From Sphingobium aromaticiconvertens (GTDB lineage: Bacteria > Pseudomonadota > Alphaproteobacteria > Sphingomonadales > Sphingomonadaceae): DNA of 64,000 bases. Shown one piece after another: positions 16,310 to 25,238 of the stretch. Location of the stretch: NCBI RefSeq assembly GCF_037154075.1, contig NZ_JBANRJ010000001.1, forward strand, positions 3,591,501 through 3,655,500, given 5' to 3'. Under the pieces are notes generated by a model. The model searched no databases. It was not told the DNA's origin and saw only the letters and a program-made list of their open reading frames with translations. Positions within the stretch are counted from its first letter, which is position 1, and each line of letters starts with the position of its first letter. A program made the translations under genes and the position numbers.

Positions 16310-18712
16310 ATGTCATATCGCGCGAAACTGAGGACGGGGCTTCTATCGGCAACCATATTCACGAGCACGGCGCTCACCACGCCGGCGCTGGCGCAGCAGG
16401 CACAGGAAGCCGCCGCCGATCAGGATGCCAACACCATCATCGTCACCGGCACGCGCCGCAGCACGACAATCATGGAAGCCCCCATCAACATCTCGGCAGT
16501 TGGCGCCGATGAGATAGCGCGTCAGCGGATCGGCGATGTGCGCGATCTCGCCGATTTCACGCCCGGCCTCACAATTTCGGACACGGGCCCTGGAGGGACC
16601 GGCACGATCGTGCTTCGCGGCCTCAGCGCGTCGGATACCGCGTCGGACGGTGCCAGCTATGATGACGCGCTGGGCGTCTATCTGGGTGAGGTTCCGCTCT
16701 ATTACGACTTCAAGTTGCTCGACATCGACCGCGTGGAAACACTGCTCGGGCCGCAGGGCACGCTCTACGGCCTCGGCACGCTTGCCGGCGCGATCCGTTA
16801 CATCCCCAACCGGCCCAATGTGGATGCGTTCGAAGGGGAAGCGCATGGAAGTTTCTACGGCAAAAGCCACAGCGGAAAGCCCGGCTATCAGGTAGACGGC
16901 GTCATCAACATACCGATCGCCAGGGATTTCATCGCCTTCCGCTCGGCGACGGGCTATTATTACGATCCTGGCTTTATCGACTATCCGCTGTTGGTCCAGA
17001 CGCCCGGCGTGTCGCTGCCCCAGCCGAGCGGCACCGGTGGCGTGACCGACGCGGGCTATGCGGCCAACCTGACCGGTCAAAAGGATCTCAACTTCGAAAA
17101 GACCTTCACCACCCGCAATCAGTTGCTGTTCACAAGCAGCCCCGACTTCTCGATGATTTTCACCTACGCCTATCAGCGGACCAAGACCGACGGCGCCCAG
17201 TCCAACAGCGCCGGCGTCCTGGGGACAGGCAAATATCAGAGCGGGGCCCGCTATATCGAGCCGGTCGATCGCCGTGCCCACCTCCTGAGCCTGGAAATCA
17301 ACGCCAATGTCGCGGACATCGCCGATCTCGTCGCGACGACGGCCTACACCAATGTCAGGAACAGATCGCAGAGCGATAATACCGATCTGCTGCTTGATCT
17401 CGACTATGACTATGAGCTGTTTCCGGCCTTTACGAGCTGGAACGAGAGTGACTCCAGGCGCGAACAGTATAACCAGGAAATCCGCCTTGTTTCGAACCAT
17501 GGCGGCCCGTTCAGTTGGGTGCTCGGCGGCTTCTACAATGAGCAGAAACTGCAGCGCGACTATGCCGAGCATGTGCCCGGCCATCCGTGGGTCGACCTGG
17601 CTACCAATCCCCAGGAGCTTGAATATGTCTCCTACACCACGTCGAAAGTGACCGAGCAGGCGGTCTTTGGCGAAGGCAGTTTCATGGTGACGCCCAAGTG
17701 GCAGGTGACCGCCGGCGCCCGCTATTTCAAATATTCATCGGACATTGCAGGGGCGGCAACGTTGCCGCTGCTCGGCCAGCCGCTCAGCCCCTATGATCTG
17801 CCTGTGAACGGCGGAAGCGCGAAAAAGGACGGTTGGGTGTGGAAGTTCAACACCTCCTATAAATTCAGCCCAAGCCTGATGGCCTATGCCACCTACAGCA
17901 AGGGCTATCGCATCGGCGGTCCGAACACGGTCGCGCCGTGCCAACTCCCCCTGCCTCCGGGGCAGAACATCTGCGCCCTTCCAGACGAACTGCAATATGG
18001 TCCGGACAGCACCAAGAACGCGGAGATCGGCATCCGCGCACAGCTGTTCGATCGCAAGCTGTCGTTCAACGTCAATGCCTTCCAGATAAAATGGCAGGGC
18101 ATCCAGGTCGACTCCGCAACCGTCAATGGTATCGTCGGGATCACTGTGAACGGTGGCGCGGCCAAGTCGCAGGGCTTCGAAACGTCGTTCCAGTTCAAAC
18201 CCATTCCTGAACTGTCGATTCAGGGCATCTATTCCTATACGGATGCCAAGCTGACCGAGGATGTGCCGGGCATCCTCACCATTCGCGAAACACCGGGCGA
18301 CTATTCCAACCGCTTCGTTCAGCTCGACGCGCTCGATGGCGATCGCCTGCCAGGCTCGGCCAAGAACAGCGGCAGCCTTGGCGCGACCTACACCATGCCC
18401 GTGAAGGACGGGGCCATCATTGCCAACTGGACCGCGACCTATCGCGGGAACGTCGTATCGCGGCTCGGCTGGGATCGCGCCTATGGCGACAAGCTCCCCG
18501 GCTATGTGCTGCACCGCGCGACGCTATCGTATGAAACCGACACATACAGCCTCAGCCTGTTCGCCAACAACATCTTCGACAAATATGCGGTAGTCTCGGT
18601 CGGCCAGGACCGGTCGCGCATCGGCGTCAATGATGGCACCCTGGCGCGTTACTATCGGCAAACAGTGTTGAACCCGCGCACCTTTGGTATTGAGGCGCGG
18701 ATCAAATATTGA
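16310..18712 (+). CDS. TonB-dependent outer membrane receptor
   Basis: 800 residues. The signal peptide is cleaved after PALAQ. A TonB-box-like segment (NTIIVTGTR) is followed by a plug domain with LGPQGTLYGLGTLAGAIRYI, a 22-strand-type barrel and the terminal aromatic-ended strand GIEARIKY. It belongs to the sphingomonad receptors with iron-complex outer-membrane-protein-like plugs that import bulky or scarce compounds. A GGGG site lies just upstream of the ATG. Position after the desaturase gene suggests it imports the substrate or a cofactor of this regulon. Its ligand cannot be read from sequence. Confidence 0.92.
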   Translation: MSYRAKLRTGLLSATIFTSTALTTPALAQQAQEAAADQDANTIIVTGTRRSTTIMEAPINISAVGADEIARQRIGDVRDLADFTPGLTISDTGPGGTGTIVLRGLSASDTASDGASYDDALGVYLGEVPLYYDFKLLDIDRVETLLGPQGTLYGLGTLAGAIRYIPNRPNVDAFEGEAHGSFYGKSHSGKPGYQVDGVINIPIARDFIAFRSATGYYYDPGFIDYPLLVQTPGVSLPQPSGTGGVTDAGYAANLTGQKDLNFEKTFTTRNQLLFTSSPDFSMIFTYAYQRTKTDGAQSNSAGVLGTGKYQSGARYIEPVDRRAHLLSLEINANVADIADLVATTAYTNVRNRSQSDNTDLLLDLDYDYELFPAFTSWNESDSRREQYNQEIRLVSNHGGPFSWVLGGFYNEQKLQRDYAEHVPGHPWVDLATNPQELEYVSYTTSKVTEQAVFGEGSFMVTPKWQVTAGARYFKYSSDIAGAATLPLLGQPLSPYDLPVNGGSAKKDGWVWKFNTSYKFSPSLMAYATYSKGYRIGGPNTVAPCQLPLPPGQNICALPDELQYGPDSTKNAEIGIRAQLFDRKLSFNVNAFQIKWQGIQVDSATVNGIVGITVNGGAAKSQGFETSFQFKPIPELSIQGIYSYTDAKLTEDVPGILTIRETPGDYSNRFVQLDALDGDRLPGSAKNSGSLGATYTMPVKDGAIIANWTATYRGNVVSRLGWDRAYGDKLPGYVLHRATLSYETDTYSLSLFANNIFDKYAVVSVGQDRSRIGVNDGTLARYYRQTVLNPRTFGIEARIKY

Positions 18713-18724
18713 TGCAGGAAACGA

Positions 18725-18758
18725 CCGAGGCGCTATCCGGAAACGGATGGCGCCTCGG
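18725..18758 (+). terminator. Strong hairpin after TonB receptor gene
   Basis: Stem CCGAGGCGC/GCGCCTCGG, extended by an inner ATCCG/CGGAT stem closed by a GAAA loop. There is no long T-run after it. It begins 12 bp past the receptor stop. Confidence 0.6.
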
Positions 18759-18805
18759 GTTCAAGGGGCCGGTCTAAGCTTTTGTTTTTACACATTTTCC
18801 GAGTC

Positions 18806-18930
18806 GTCAGGTGATTCCACCTGACTAGAGCATCGTGCGAAAAAGTGGGCACCGGTTTTTCGCAAAAACGATGCGACAACAAACAACTAGAGCAAGCTGC
18901 CTGCGTCCGATTTAACGCAGCTTGCTCTAG
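18806..18930. repeat. Array of three extragenic palindromes (REP-like)
   Basis: Three successive inverted repeats lie between convergent genes. First, GTCAGGTG/CACCTGAC with a 4-nt loop (18806-18825). Second, GCATCGT...ACGATGC with an inner GCGAAAAA/GTTTTTCGC pairing (18830-18874). Third, a perfect 14-bp pair CTAGAGCAAGCTGC/GCAGCTTGCTCTAG (18887-18930). The middle unit resembles dispersed alphaproteobacterial palindromes, and a diverged relative is at 50708. Confidence 0.6.
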
Positions 18931-18964
18931 AAAATGCTCTAACCGTCGCAGGTGATGTCACGCG

Positions 18965-20575
18965 CTATCTGAGCGTGATGTTCTGCGCTTCCAGCCAGGC
19001 TCGCGCTGGTTCCAGCGCTTCTTCATGGGATCGCCATCTTTCGACGGCATCGGCATTGATCGGCCGCCGTACCTGCGCCGCGCTGGGCGTTGCCACGGCG
19101 GCGCTGTTCTCGTGAAACGACAGGCAGGCCTCGTCCCACGCCAGGTCGCAATGCCGCAATAGTCGCTGCGTCTCCCCTTCCTGATCCGCGACCAGCGCTT
19201 CATAGGACAACTGCAATATCCTCCCCGGCCAAAGCGTGTCCCAAAGCCTCATCAACCGGTCGAAGCGCGCATAGTAGCGCGCCGTGTCCATCAGATCATG
19301 GGAATAGGCATAATAGGCCGACTGGCTGGCGAACAGATTCTTGTAGTTGCTCCAGATGGTGTCCATCGGATTGCGGCGCAGGCACAGGATGCGCGCATTG
19401 GGCAATGCCCGCGCGATATGGCCGATATAGAGGAAGTTGGCCGGCAGCTTGTCGATAAACCGGGCCTTGTCCCTGGGCCGATGATGGCGCGCGCGCTCCA
19501 GATAGGCGTCCCCGAGTGCAGCGGGATCAATCGCGCCGCTCGCCGCAACCGTGGCCGGGTCGATGACGACGCGCGATGGCGTAGCCGCGATCTGCTTGAC
19601 CGCGAGCGGCATGGCCTGAAGCTCTCCGGCCGATCCGACATCCCGGTGCGAAGACAAAATGCGATCGACCAGCGTGGTGCCTGTGCGCGGCATGCCCACC
19701 ACGAATATGGGCGCGGGATCGGCATTGCCCACGCCGTCTCCAAGAGCGTCCATACCGCTGCCGAACAAAGTTTCGATAGCGTCGAATATCGCGGCATCCT
19801 GAGCGAAGTCATAGCGGATCGCTTGTTTGTGCGCGGTGTTGGCCGCTGACAGATGCCGGAAAGCGCCGGCGGCATTACCTATGTCCTCCAGCTCCTTTGC
19901 TAAGGCATATCGAATGCGTAGCGTATCTTCGGGCCTTCGCGCGCCAGACAGCGCGGCTTCCAGTCTGGGCACATGATTGGCCTTTGCCGTCTGACGGGAC
20001 AGAATGGCGAGGGCATAGTGTACGCGCGCGTCCCCCGGATTGCGCGCAAGGATCGCCTCATAATGTCGCCGGGCCTCTTCGACGCGACCGGTGAAACCGC
20101 ATGCGGCCGCCAGATTATAGCGGAAATCGGGATTGTCCGGCTCGGCTTCAACAGCGCGGCCAAAGGGTGCCAGCGCCCCCTGATGATCGCCCAGCCGAAC
20201 CAGGACGCATCCGATCGTGTCGAATGTCAGGGCATCCCGAGGGCCCAACGTCCAGGCGCGTCGTGCCGCCTCCCCGGCTTCGCCGTCGCGGCGCAGGAGG
20301 CTCAGCAGGCGGGCGAGTTGCGCGAGATGCTCCGCCTCCGGTTTGCGCGCCACGGCTTCCTGCAGCATCTCGACTGCCCGCGCCACATGACCTGATTGAG
20401 CGGCCGCCATGCCTAGCAGGAACAGGCCGGCAGGGTGCGACGGCTCGGCCAAAGCCATCGCTTTAGCCGCTTGGGCAGCCGCAGGCAGGTCGCTGCGTTT
20501 CAGTGCGTCCCTGGCCTGTGCCTCCAGCCGCGCACGATCTTCGTGGGGACGCGCATCACCCATCGAAGGCGGCAT
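18965..20575 (-). CDS. Tetratricopeptide repeat sulfotransferase family protein
   Basis: 536 residues. Residues 1-270 are TPR-like helical repeats (for example AQSGHVARAVEMLQEAVARKPEAEHLAQLARLL in outline). Residues 275-520 form a PAPS-dependent sulfotransferase domain with the 5'-phosphosulfate loop VVGMPRTGTTLVDRILSSH and the 3'-phosphate motif ARILCLRRNPMDTIWSNYKN. It transfers sulfate to an unknown acceptor, possibly protein or lipid, a common fusion in alphaproteobacteria. The start could be 20575 or the ATG at 20563; neither has a clear ribosome-binding site. It is convergent with the TonB receptor gene. Confidence 0.88.
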   Translation of the reverse strand: MPPSMGDARPHEDRARLEAQARDALKRSDLPAAAQAAKAMALAEPSHPAGLFLLGMAAAQSGHVARAVEMLQEAVARKPEAEHLAQLARLLSLLRRDGEAGEAARRAWTLGPRDALTFDTIGCVLVRLGDHQGALAPFGRAVEAEPDNPDFRYNLAAACGFTGRVEEARRHYEAILARNPGDARVHYALAILSRQTAKANHVPRLEAALSGARRPEDTLRIRYALAKELEDIGNAAGAFRHLSAANTAHKQAIRYDFAQDAAIFDAIETLFGSGMDALGDGVGNADPAPIFVVGMPRTGTTLVDRILSSHRDVGSAGELQAMPLAVKQIAATPSRVVIDPATVAASGAIDPAALGDAYLERARHHRPRDKARFIDKLPANFLYIGHIARALPNARILCLRRNPMDTIWSNYKNLFASQSAYYAYSHDLMDTARYYARFDRLMRLWDTLWPGRILQLSYEALVADQEGETQRLLRHCDLAWDEACLSFHENSAAVATPSAAQVRRPINADAVERWRSHEEALEPARAWLEAQNITLR

Positions 20576-20713
20576 GACATTCGTCTTCGGTCGCTCGAAC
20601 CATGTTGTAAGTGGCGTTCCCGGCCCCGTCCATGATCCGAAGATATATCATCCTTCTCGTTTGACCAATTTCGCCGACGTTCGCAAACGGGTTTCGATCG
20701 AAAAGAGGAAACA

Positions 20714-20974
20714 ATGACCGCGCTAATTTCAATGGACGAGCGACGTGAGCACTTTGCTTATTGCGTTCAACTGTTTGGTGGCACCACTGCTTTCTCGCGG
20801 CGCCTTGGCATAGACGAGCGGGCCATTCGCCGTTTTATCAATGGCGAATGGCCTCTTGGTGCCGGACTTCTGGATGACACCGCAAAGGCATTACGCCTGC
20901 TCATCGCTGAAGCGGCCACGGCCGAAGCACAGATCGCTGCCACATTGAGCGTCCTGCCGACCGATCCGTCGTAG
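20714..20974 (+). CDS. Small helix-turn-helix-like protein
   Basis: 86 residues with a good AGAGGAAA site. The segment GGTTAFSRRLGIDERAIRRFINGEWPL looks like a helix-turn-helix of the Cro/XRE kind, in which recognition-helix residues follow LGID. The C-terminus is alanine-rich and helical. It could be a DNA-binding protein or the core of a transfer-derived regulator. It stands alone between a divergent sulfotransferase and ampR. Confidence 0.6.
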   Translation: MTALISMDERREHFAYCVQLFGGTTAFSRRLGIDERAIRRFINGEWPLGAGLLDDTAKALRLLIAEAATAEAQIAATLSVLPTDPS

Positions 20975-21144
20975 AGTACCCATTAGACTCGTCCCGGTTA
21001 GCGTTCGATAGCGGATGGTCAGGGCTGCGGCAGTTTCAGCCATTTTTTGAATTTCCCGGAAGCAGCAGTTCCGGCGATTGCATACCATTCATTGAAAGCT
21101 ATGCCGGCCTGTCCGTGCCCTACCCCAAGGCCGACGCAATTCCT
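20975..21144. other. Intergenic, no gene seen
   Basis: No reading frame or recognisable site between the small HTH gene and the end of ampR. Confidence 0.3.
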
Positions 21145-22035
21145 TTATGACGACGATTGGAGAGGGGCGGCCGCAATCTCTTCTACCAGCCAATCCCGAA
21201 AGCGCCGCATCGCGTCACTTTCGGGACGCGATATCAGGCGAGTAAGCCAATAGCGGCCGGCGTCGATCGTGACCGCAAAGGGCTGGACGAGCAGCTCAGA
21301 CGCGAGTTCGCGGATGAACATCGCGGGCGGCGCGAGCGCGACGCCGAGGCCCGCGGCGGCCGCCGAGGCCATCAGCGCTGAACTGTCGAAAACGGGACCG
21401 CGGAGGACCGGGATGGGCACGCCTGCGGCGTCGAACCAGAGCGCCCATTCGTCCGAGCGGTACGAGCGCAGCAACCGTTCGTGGACGAGTTCGGCGGGGG
21501 ATTTGAGCCGCGCGGCTATGTTGGGCGCGCAGACCGGCGCCATCGGCGCCGCAAGAAGCGCTTCGGCATGCGTCCCGTGCCACGCTCCATCGCCGAAGCG
21601 GATCGCGAAATCGAGTGCTTCGCCGGCCAGATCGACGCGATTGTTGTTGGTCGAGATGCGCAGGTCGATCGATGGATGTGCGCGGGCGAATGCGTCGAGG
21701 CGCGGGAGCAGCCAGCCGGTTGCGAAGGTGTCGACGACGCCGACCTTCAGCGCCTCGCGAAAGCGGCCATCGGTATATTGGTCGAGCGTCGCGGCGACAC
21801 GGTCGAACGTATCGGCGAGCACGGGGACGAGCGCATGGCCCTCGTCGGTGAGCGCGAGGCCACGCGGCAGGCGGTGGAAGAGGCGAGTGCCGAGGCGGCG
21901 TTCAAGCTGTGCCACCTGATGGCTGACTGCGCCCTGGCTGACGCAAAGTTCGATCGCGGCGCGGGTGAAATTGAGATGGCGGGCTGCCGCCTCGAAAGCG
22001 CGAAGGGCGTTGAGCGGGAGTTGGGCGCGATCCAT
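21145..22035 (-). CDS. ampR: LysR-family regulator, AmpR type
   Basis: 296 residues. The N-terminal winged HTH has the AmpR/GcvA text LPLNALRAFEAAARHLNFTRAAIEL, then LTDEGHALVPVLADTFDR. The C-terminal LysR substrate-binding domain is complete. AmpR proteins sense peptidoglycan fragments and control a divergent beta-lactamase gene. Here the divergent gene is a broken class B3 metallo-beta-lactamase and a LysR-type operator lies between them. The regulator itself looks intact. Confidence 0.87.
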   Translation of the reverse strand: MDRAQLPLNALRAFEAAARHLNFTRAAIELCVSQGAVSHQVAQLERRLGTRLFHRLPRGLALTDEGHALVPVLADTFDRVAATLDQYTDGRFREALKVGVVDTFATGWLLPRLDAFARAHPSIDLRISTNNNRVDLAGEALDFAIRFGDGAWHGTHAEALLAAPMAPVCAPNIAARLKSPAELVHERLLRSYRSDEWALWFDAAGVPIPVLRGPVFDSSALMASAAAAGLGVALAPPAMFIRELASELLVQPFAVTIDAGRYWLTRLISRPESDAMRRFRDWLVEEIAAAPLQSSS

Positions 22036-22051
22036 GACCTCTCATCAATTA

Positions 22052-22072
22052 TTCTCATGGCTCTGTCGAGAA
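22052..22072. promoter_or_regulatory. AmpR/LysR-type operator TTCTC-N11-GAGAA
   Basis: The perfect 5-bp arms at 11-bp spacing have the T-N11-A LysR architecture. It lies between the divergent ampR and beta-lactamase starts. Confidence 0.65.
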
Positions 22073-22128
22073 ATCATGCTTTGTCGTGCGCGATCCCGAT
22101 TGGCATCCCGGCGGTGAAGGGAGACAAA

Positions 22129-22877
22129 ATGATCGCAATGATGATAACTACCGCTTGGCTCGCGGGTGCGAGCCATGTGCCGCTGCCCATTATGGAGGAC
22201 GTGCATGCGCAGTGGATCGCCGGTGCGGCGAGCGTCGCGGCGGCGGGCGCGGATGACCCTTTGACGAGACCGATGGCCGTGGAAAGAGCCAGGGAATGGC
22301 TTGCGCCTTTGCCGCCCGAGAAGATTTTCGGGAACACTTATCTCGTCGGTTTCGGGGGGTTGAGCGTCGCGCTGATCGATACAGGCGCAGGGCTGATACT
22401 GGTCGACGGCGCGCTGCCGCAGGCGGCGCCGGCGATCCTGGACAATATTCGCAAGCTGGGGTTCGATCCTAAAGACATCAAATTTATTCTGAGCACGGCG
22501 AAGTGCTAAAGCTCGGCCGCACGGCGATCACTGCGTATGCGACGCCGGGGCATACGATGGGCAGCATGAGCTGGGGCTGGCAGGCGTGCGAGGGGAAAGC
22601 GTGCAGGGCGATCGTCTTTGCATCGAGCCTCAACCCGGTATCAGCCAATGACTATCGCTATACCGCGCCGTCGAGCACTGCGATCGTCAGAGGTTTCGAG
22701 GCTAGCTACAAGCGTATGGATGGGCTGGCGTGCGACATATTGATCTCCGCGCACCCCGATAATGCGGGCGAGGGGCGATATAACAACAATCCTGGAGCAT
22801 GCCGCAGCTATGCCAGGCGGTCACGAGAACTGCTCGCGAAGCGGCTCGCCCGTGAGCGCGCCGGGACCGGGATGTAG
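22129..22877 (+). pseudogene. Class B3 metallo-beta-lactamase with internal deletion
   Basis: The first part (22129-22509) starts with an AGGGAG site and a signal-like N-terminus and runs through DDPLTRPMAVERAREWL and GNTYLVGFGGLSVALIDTGAGLILVDGALPQ up to ILST, where the B3 zinc motif HxHxDH should follow. It then hits a stop. In another frame the protein resumes at GEVLKLGRTAITAYATPGHTMGSMSW and continues through CDILISAHPD to 22877. The central segment, with three zinc-site His and the Asp, is missing, and the frame is lost at about 22490-22505. The product cannot be active. The late zinc-site histidines (in PGHTMGS and SAHPD) survive. Confidence 0.88.
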
Positions 22878-23401
22878 CGTGTTTTTGCCCCTCCCTATGT
22901 CGCAGGCATGGGGAGATGGTAGCCCGGAGGGAAATAGGGGCGGCGTTATGTGTCGCGGCGCTTCTCCTCCCCACCCATCATCGCCGCGCCAGCCTGCTGC
23001 CCGAGGAGCAGGCGTTATTCGACAGCCATCGGCAATGGCAGCTTTCCTGCTTCAGCCTTTCCGAACCGAACAGACAGCTACCGGCCAGCCTTGACCGTCC
23101 AAGCCGGGAAAGCGGACGGTCAGCACCTGGGGATCGAAAATCAGTGGCTGAGCGTCCGGCAAGGGTCGATCTCGGTAGGTGGCAGTTGGGACATGCTGGC
23201 CGTCGCAAGATTGTCGCCGGACGGCGGCTATCGACGGAAGCGGACGTCCCGACGGGGGAACTCGCGGCAAGTCCGTACGGACAGGACATCTGGGATTGAT
23301 GAGATGCCCGCGACGCGTACGCCATTGAACTCCGTCAACCAGTCGGTCCCTGGCGACGGTATCCGCAACTTGGCCAACGTGCCGCCCGATGAAGGATGTG
23401 T
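22878..23401. other. Intergenic region, no gene seen
   Basis: About 520 bp with only short overlapping frames in all phases and no recognisable protein text. It may contain decayed sequence. A GAAGGA site at its end serves the gene at 23402. Confidence 0.35.
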
Positions 23402-24229
23402 ATGACCAGCGTAATCGTTTGGCAGGACCGGGAACTCGACGAGACGAACTTCGCCACCCCTTATGTCTGGGAGCGCGATATCTGGATCGCCGCCGACAGC
23501 CGCATCAGCACGCCATCCGAGGGACATCGAGGCGGTCGCCGCGTGCTGACCGATGTCGCGCCAAAGATCCTTCCCATCCACTTCGATCTCTATGAGCGTC
23601 CTGAGCACGGACCGGGCATCACCCATTGCTACGAAGGCGAGCTCGGCTTCGCCTATGCGGGCAACACGCTTCCCGCGAACATGACCTATTCGGCGGTGGT
23701 CTCGTCCCTGGCGCGAATGACGGCCGAATTTGATTCCGAGCTGCCTTCGCTCGAAGACATGGTCATCTTCATCGCCCGGGTCGGCGGCCACTACGCCCGC
23801 GAAACCGGCGCACCCTTCGAGGCATTCGTAACCGGCACCTGTCCGCGCGATCCGCACGGCGGCGCGCAGGTCTATCATCTCACGCTTTGGTCCAAGAAGC
23901 CGCCGGGCTATCACCGACTAAAGTTCGATGCCGATCATCGGATGTACCTGATGGGCAACCGCAAAGATGAATTGCGGCCGGTATGCCGCGCCGGTTTTGC
24001 CGCAGACATCAGCTACAATCCCACGCGTGCTCTCGTACAGCTGATCGAAGAGACCGAGGTCGGCGAGATCGGCGGCCTGCTATCGCTCGCTCGCATCGAC
24101 AGCGCGGGCGGGATCACTCTGTTCCCGGGGTACGGCGCGGCAGAGTCTGGCGGGCGCCTTCCCGTCACCTTCGATGGCAATCAGTTCGGCTCGATTGGCG
24201 CGTTCGAGGTCGGCCTGCACAGGGGCTAA
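23402..24229 (+). CDS. Proteasome-like Ntn-hydrolase candidate
   Basis: 275 residues, starting Met-Thr-Ser-Val-Ile-Val after AAGGA. Three features recall proteasome beta/HslV subunits: a Thr at position 2 that would become the N-terminal nucleophile, the strand text IWIAADSRIS (Asp equivalent), and DVAPKILPI (Lys equivalent), followed by a GELGFAYAGNTL strand. There is a 14-residue insertion before the Asp compared with classical subunits. The C-terminal half has no motif I know. It would be a self-processing hydrolase of unknown substrate. Its gene is convergent with a RES-domain gene 77 bp away, which hints at a toxin or defence context. The family assignment is by eye and tentative. Confidence 0.6.
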   Translation: MTSVIVWQDRELDETNFATPYVWERDIWIAADSRISTPSEGHRGGRRVLTDVAPKILPIHFDLYERPEHGPGITHCYEGELGFAYAGNTLPANMTYSAVVSSLARMTAEFDSELPSLEDMVIFIARVGGHYARETGAPFEAFVTGTCPRDPHGGAQVYHLTLWSKKPPGYHRLKFDADHRMYLMGNRKDELRPVCRAGFAADISYNPTRALVQLIEETEVGEIGGLLSLARIDSAGGITLFPGYGAAESGGRLPVTFDGNQFGSIGAFEVGLHRG

Positions 24230-24305
24230 AGCTGGCGACGAGCCCCTATGTCTTCACCCGCTGTTGATGGCGGAGTAAAATGCCCCGGAACCGTTGCGGG
24301 GAAAA

Positions 24306-25121
24306 TTACTGTGCCTTTGACACCCGCGACCAGGGGTTGCCGTTCTGGTCAGCCTCGATCTTGATCGAGGTGACCCGCCACGGCGCGCAGCTGACGATCT
24401 CCACCGCCTCCGGGTCGAATATCGCCATATTGTAGCCCTTGCGATCTCCGTCATCGCCGAAGTGGCTTTTGTAGCCGATCGCGTCGTACCCGGCGCTGCG
24501 GAACAGCTCTGCAAGGATTTGCGTCGGAGCATAGTCCGCGCGGTCATCCGAGGTGGTGACAGGTTGGGAGAACGCGTTGTCGATGTCGATCCAGACGGCC
24601 TTCTCCTTCTCCTCGGCCGTCAGCTCCCGCCCGCCCATCACATGACTGAACACGGGGCCGGCGAACGAGGACTGGCCATGCCCCAGCGAAAGGTCGAGCG
24701 TCTTCAGGGGCCGAAGAACCTTGCACATTGCCACCGAGACGTGGGCTCCAACCCACGGCCGAACTTCGGAGACCGCCGTTAGGACCGTCGTGCCGACGTA
24801 CAAAACCGGGATGCCAGTGGGATTGGCCCGCCCTTCTCGGGCGCGGTCGGCGAGCGGCTTCATCCGGGAAGCGCCAAAGCCCCAGATGTCCTCCCCGATC
24901 CAGTTCCCTTCCTCGTCGGTCTGCTCGACCCAATCGACGCCCCGCTGCGCGCGATAGAGGGTATGTCCGGGCTTCAGCTCGCCATCCCGGTTCCGGATCG
25001 TCGCAAGTACGGTGTCGAGAAACGTCCGCTCGTCGGTGCCAAGAACATAGCGGCTCGTGAACCGCACATGCCGAGCAAAGCGCGAATAGCTATCCCAGTG
25101 CGCGAACTCGGCGTTGCTCAT
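24306..25121 (-). CDS. RES-domain protein (putative NAD-phosphorylase-type toxin)
   Basis: About 271 residues. The ATG at 25121 is chosen because GGGGTGGG precedes it; a TTG 15 bp further upstream is possible. The N-terminal ~45 residues are helical. The RES fold follows with LYRAQRG (the Arg), SEVRPWVG (the Glu) and a late segment APTQILAELFRSAGYDAIGYKS typical of RES proteins. Several RES toxins degrade NAD+ and are paired with Xre-type antitoxins. No Xre partner is adjacent here. The nearest genes are the Ntn-hydrolase candidate and an IS. Confidence 0.78.
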   Translation of the reverse strand: MSNAEFAHWDSYSRFARHVRFTSRYVLGTDERTFLDTVLATIRNRDGELKPGHTLYRAQRGVDWVEQTDEEGNWIGEDIWGFGASRMKPLADRAREGRANPTGIPVLYVGTTVLTAVSEVRPWVGAHVSVAMCKVLRPLKTLDLSLGHGQSSFAGPVFSHVMGGRELTAEEKEKAVWIDIDNAFSQPVTTSDDRADYAPTQILAELFRSAGYDAIGYKSHFGDDGDRKGYNMAIFDPEAVEIVSCAPWRVTSIKIEADQNGNPWSRVSKAQ

Positions 25122-25238
25122 ACCCACCCCTGCCAAATCGATTTCCGGTCGCTATCTATGTCACTGTCCGTCGTCAGAACATTTGGCACACGTCGCGTCG
25201 TAAATTAGCGGAGTGCGGGCCTCGTCTTGGGGTTGATG

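Noticed and set aside
16343..17584. 413-codon minus-strand frame inside the TonB receptor gene
   Set aside because: Composition and lack of motifs mark it as a shadow of the receptor.
18806..18930. CRISPR array
   Set aside because: The repeats are three different palindromes without spacers of regular length.
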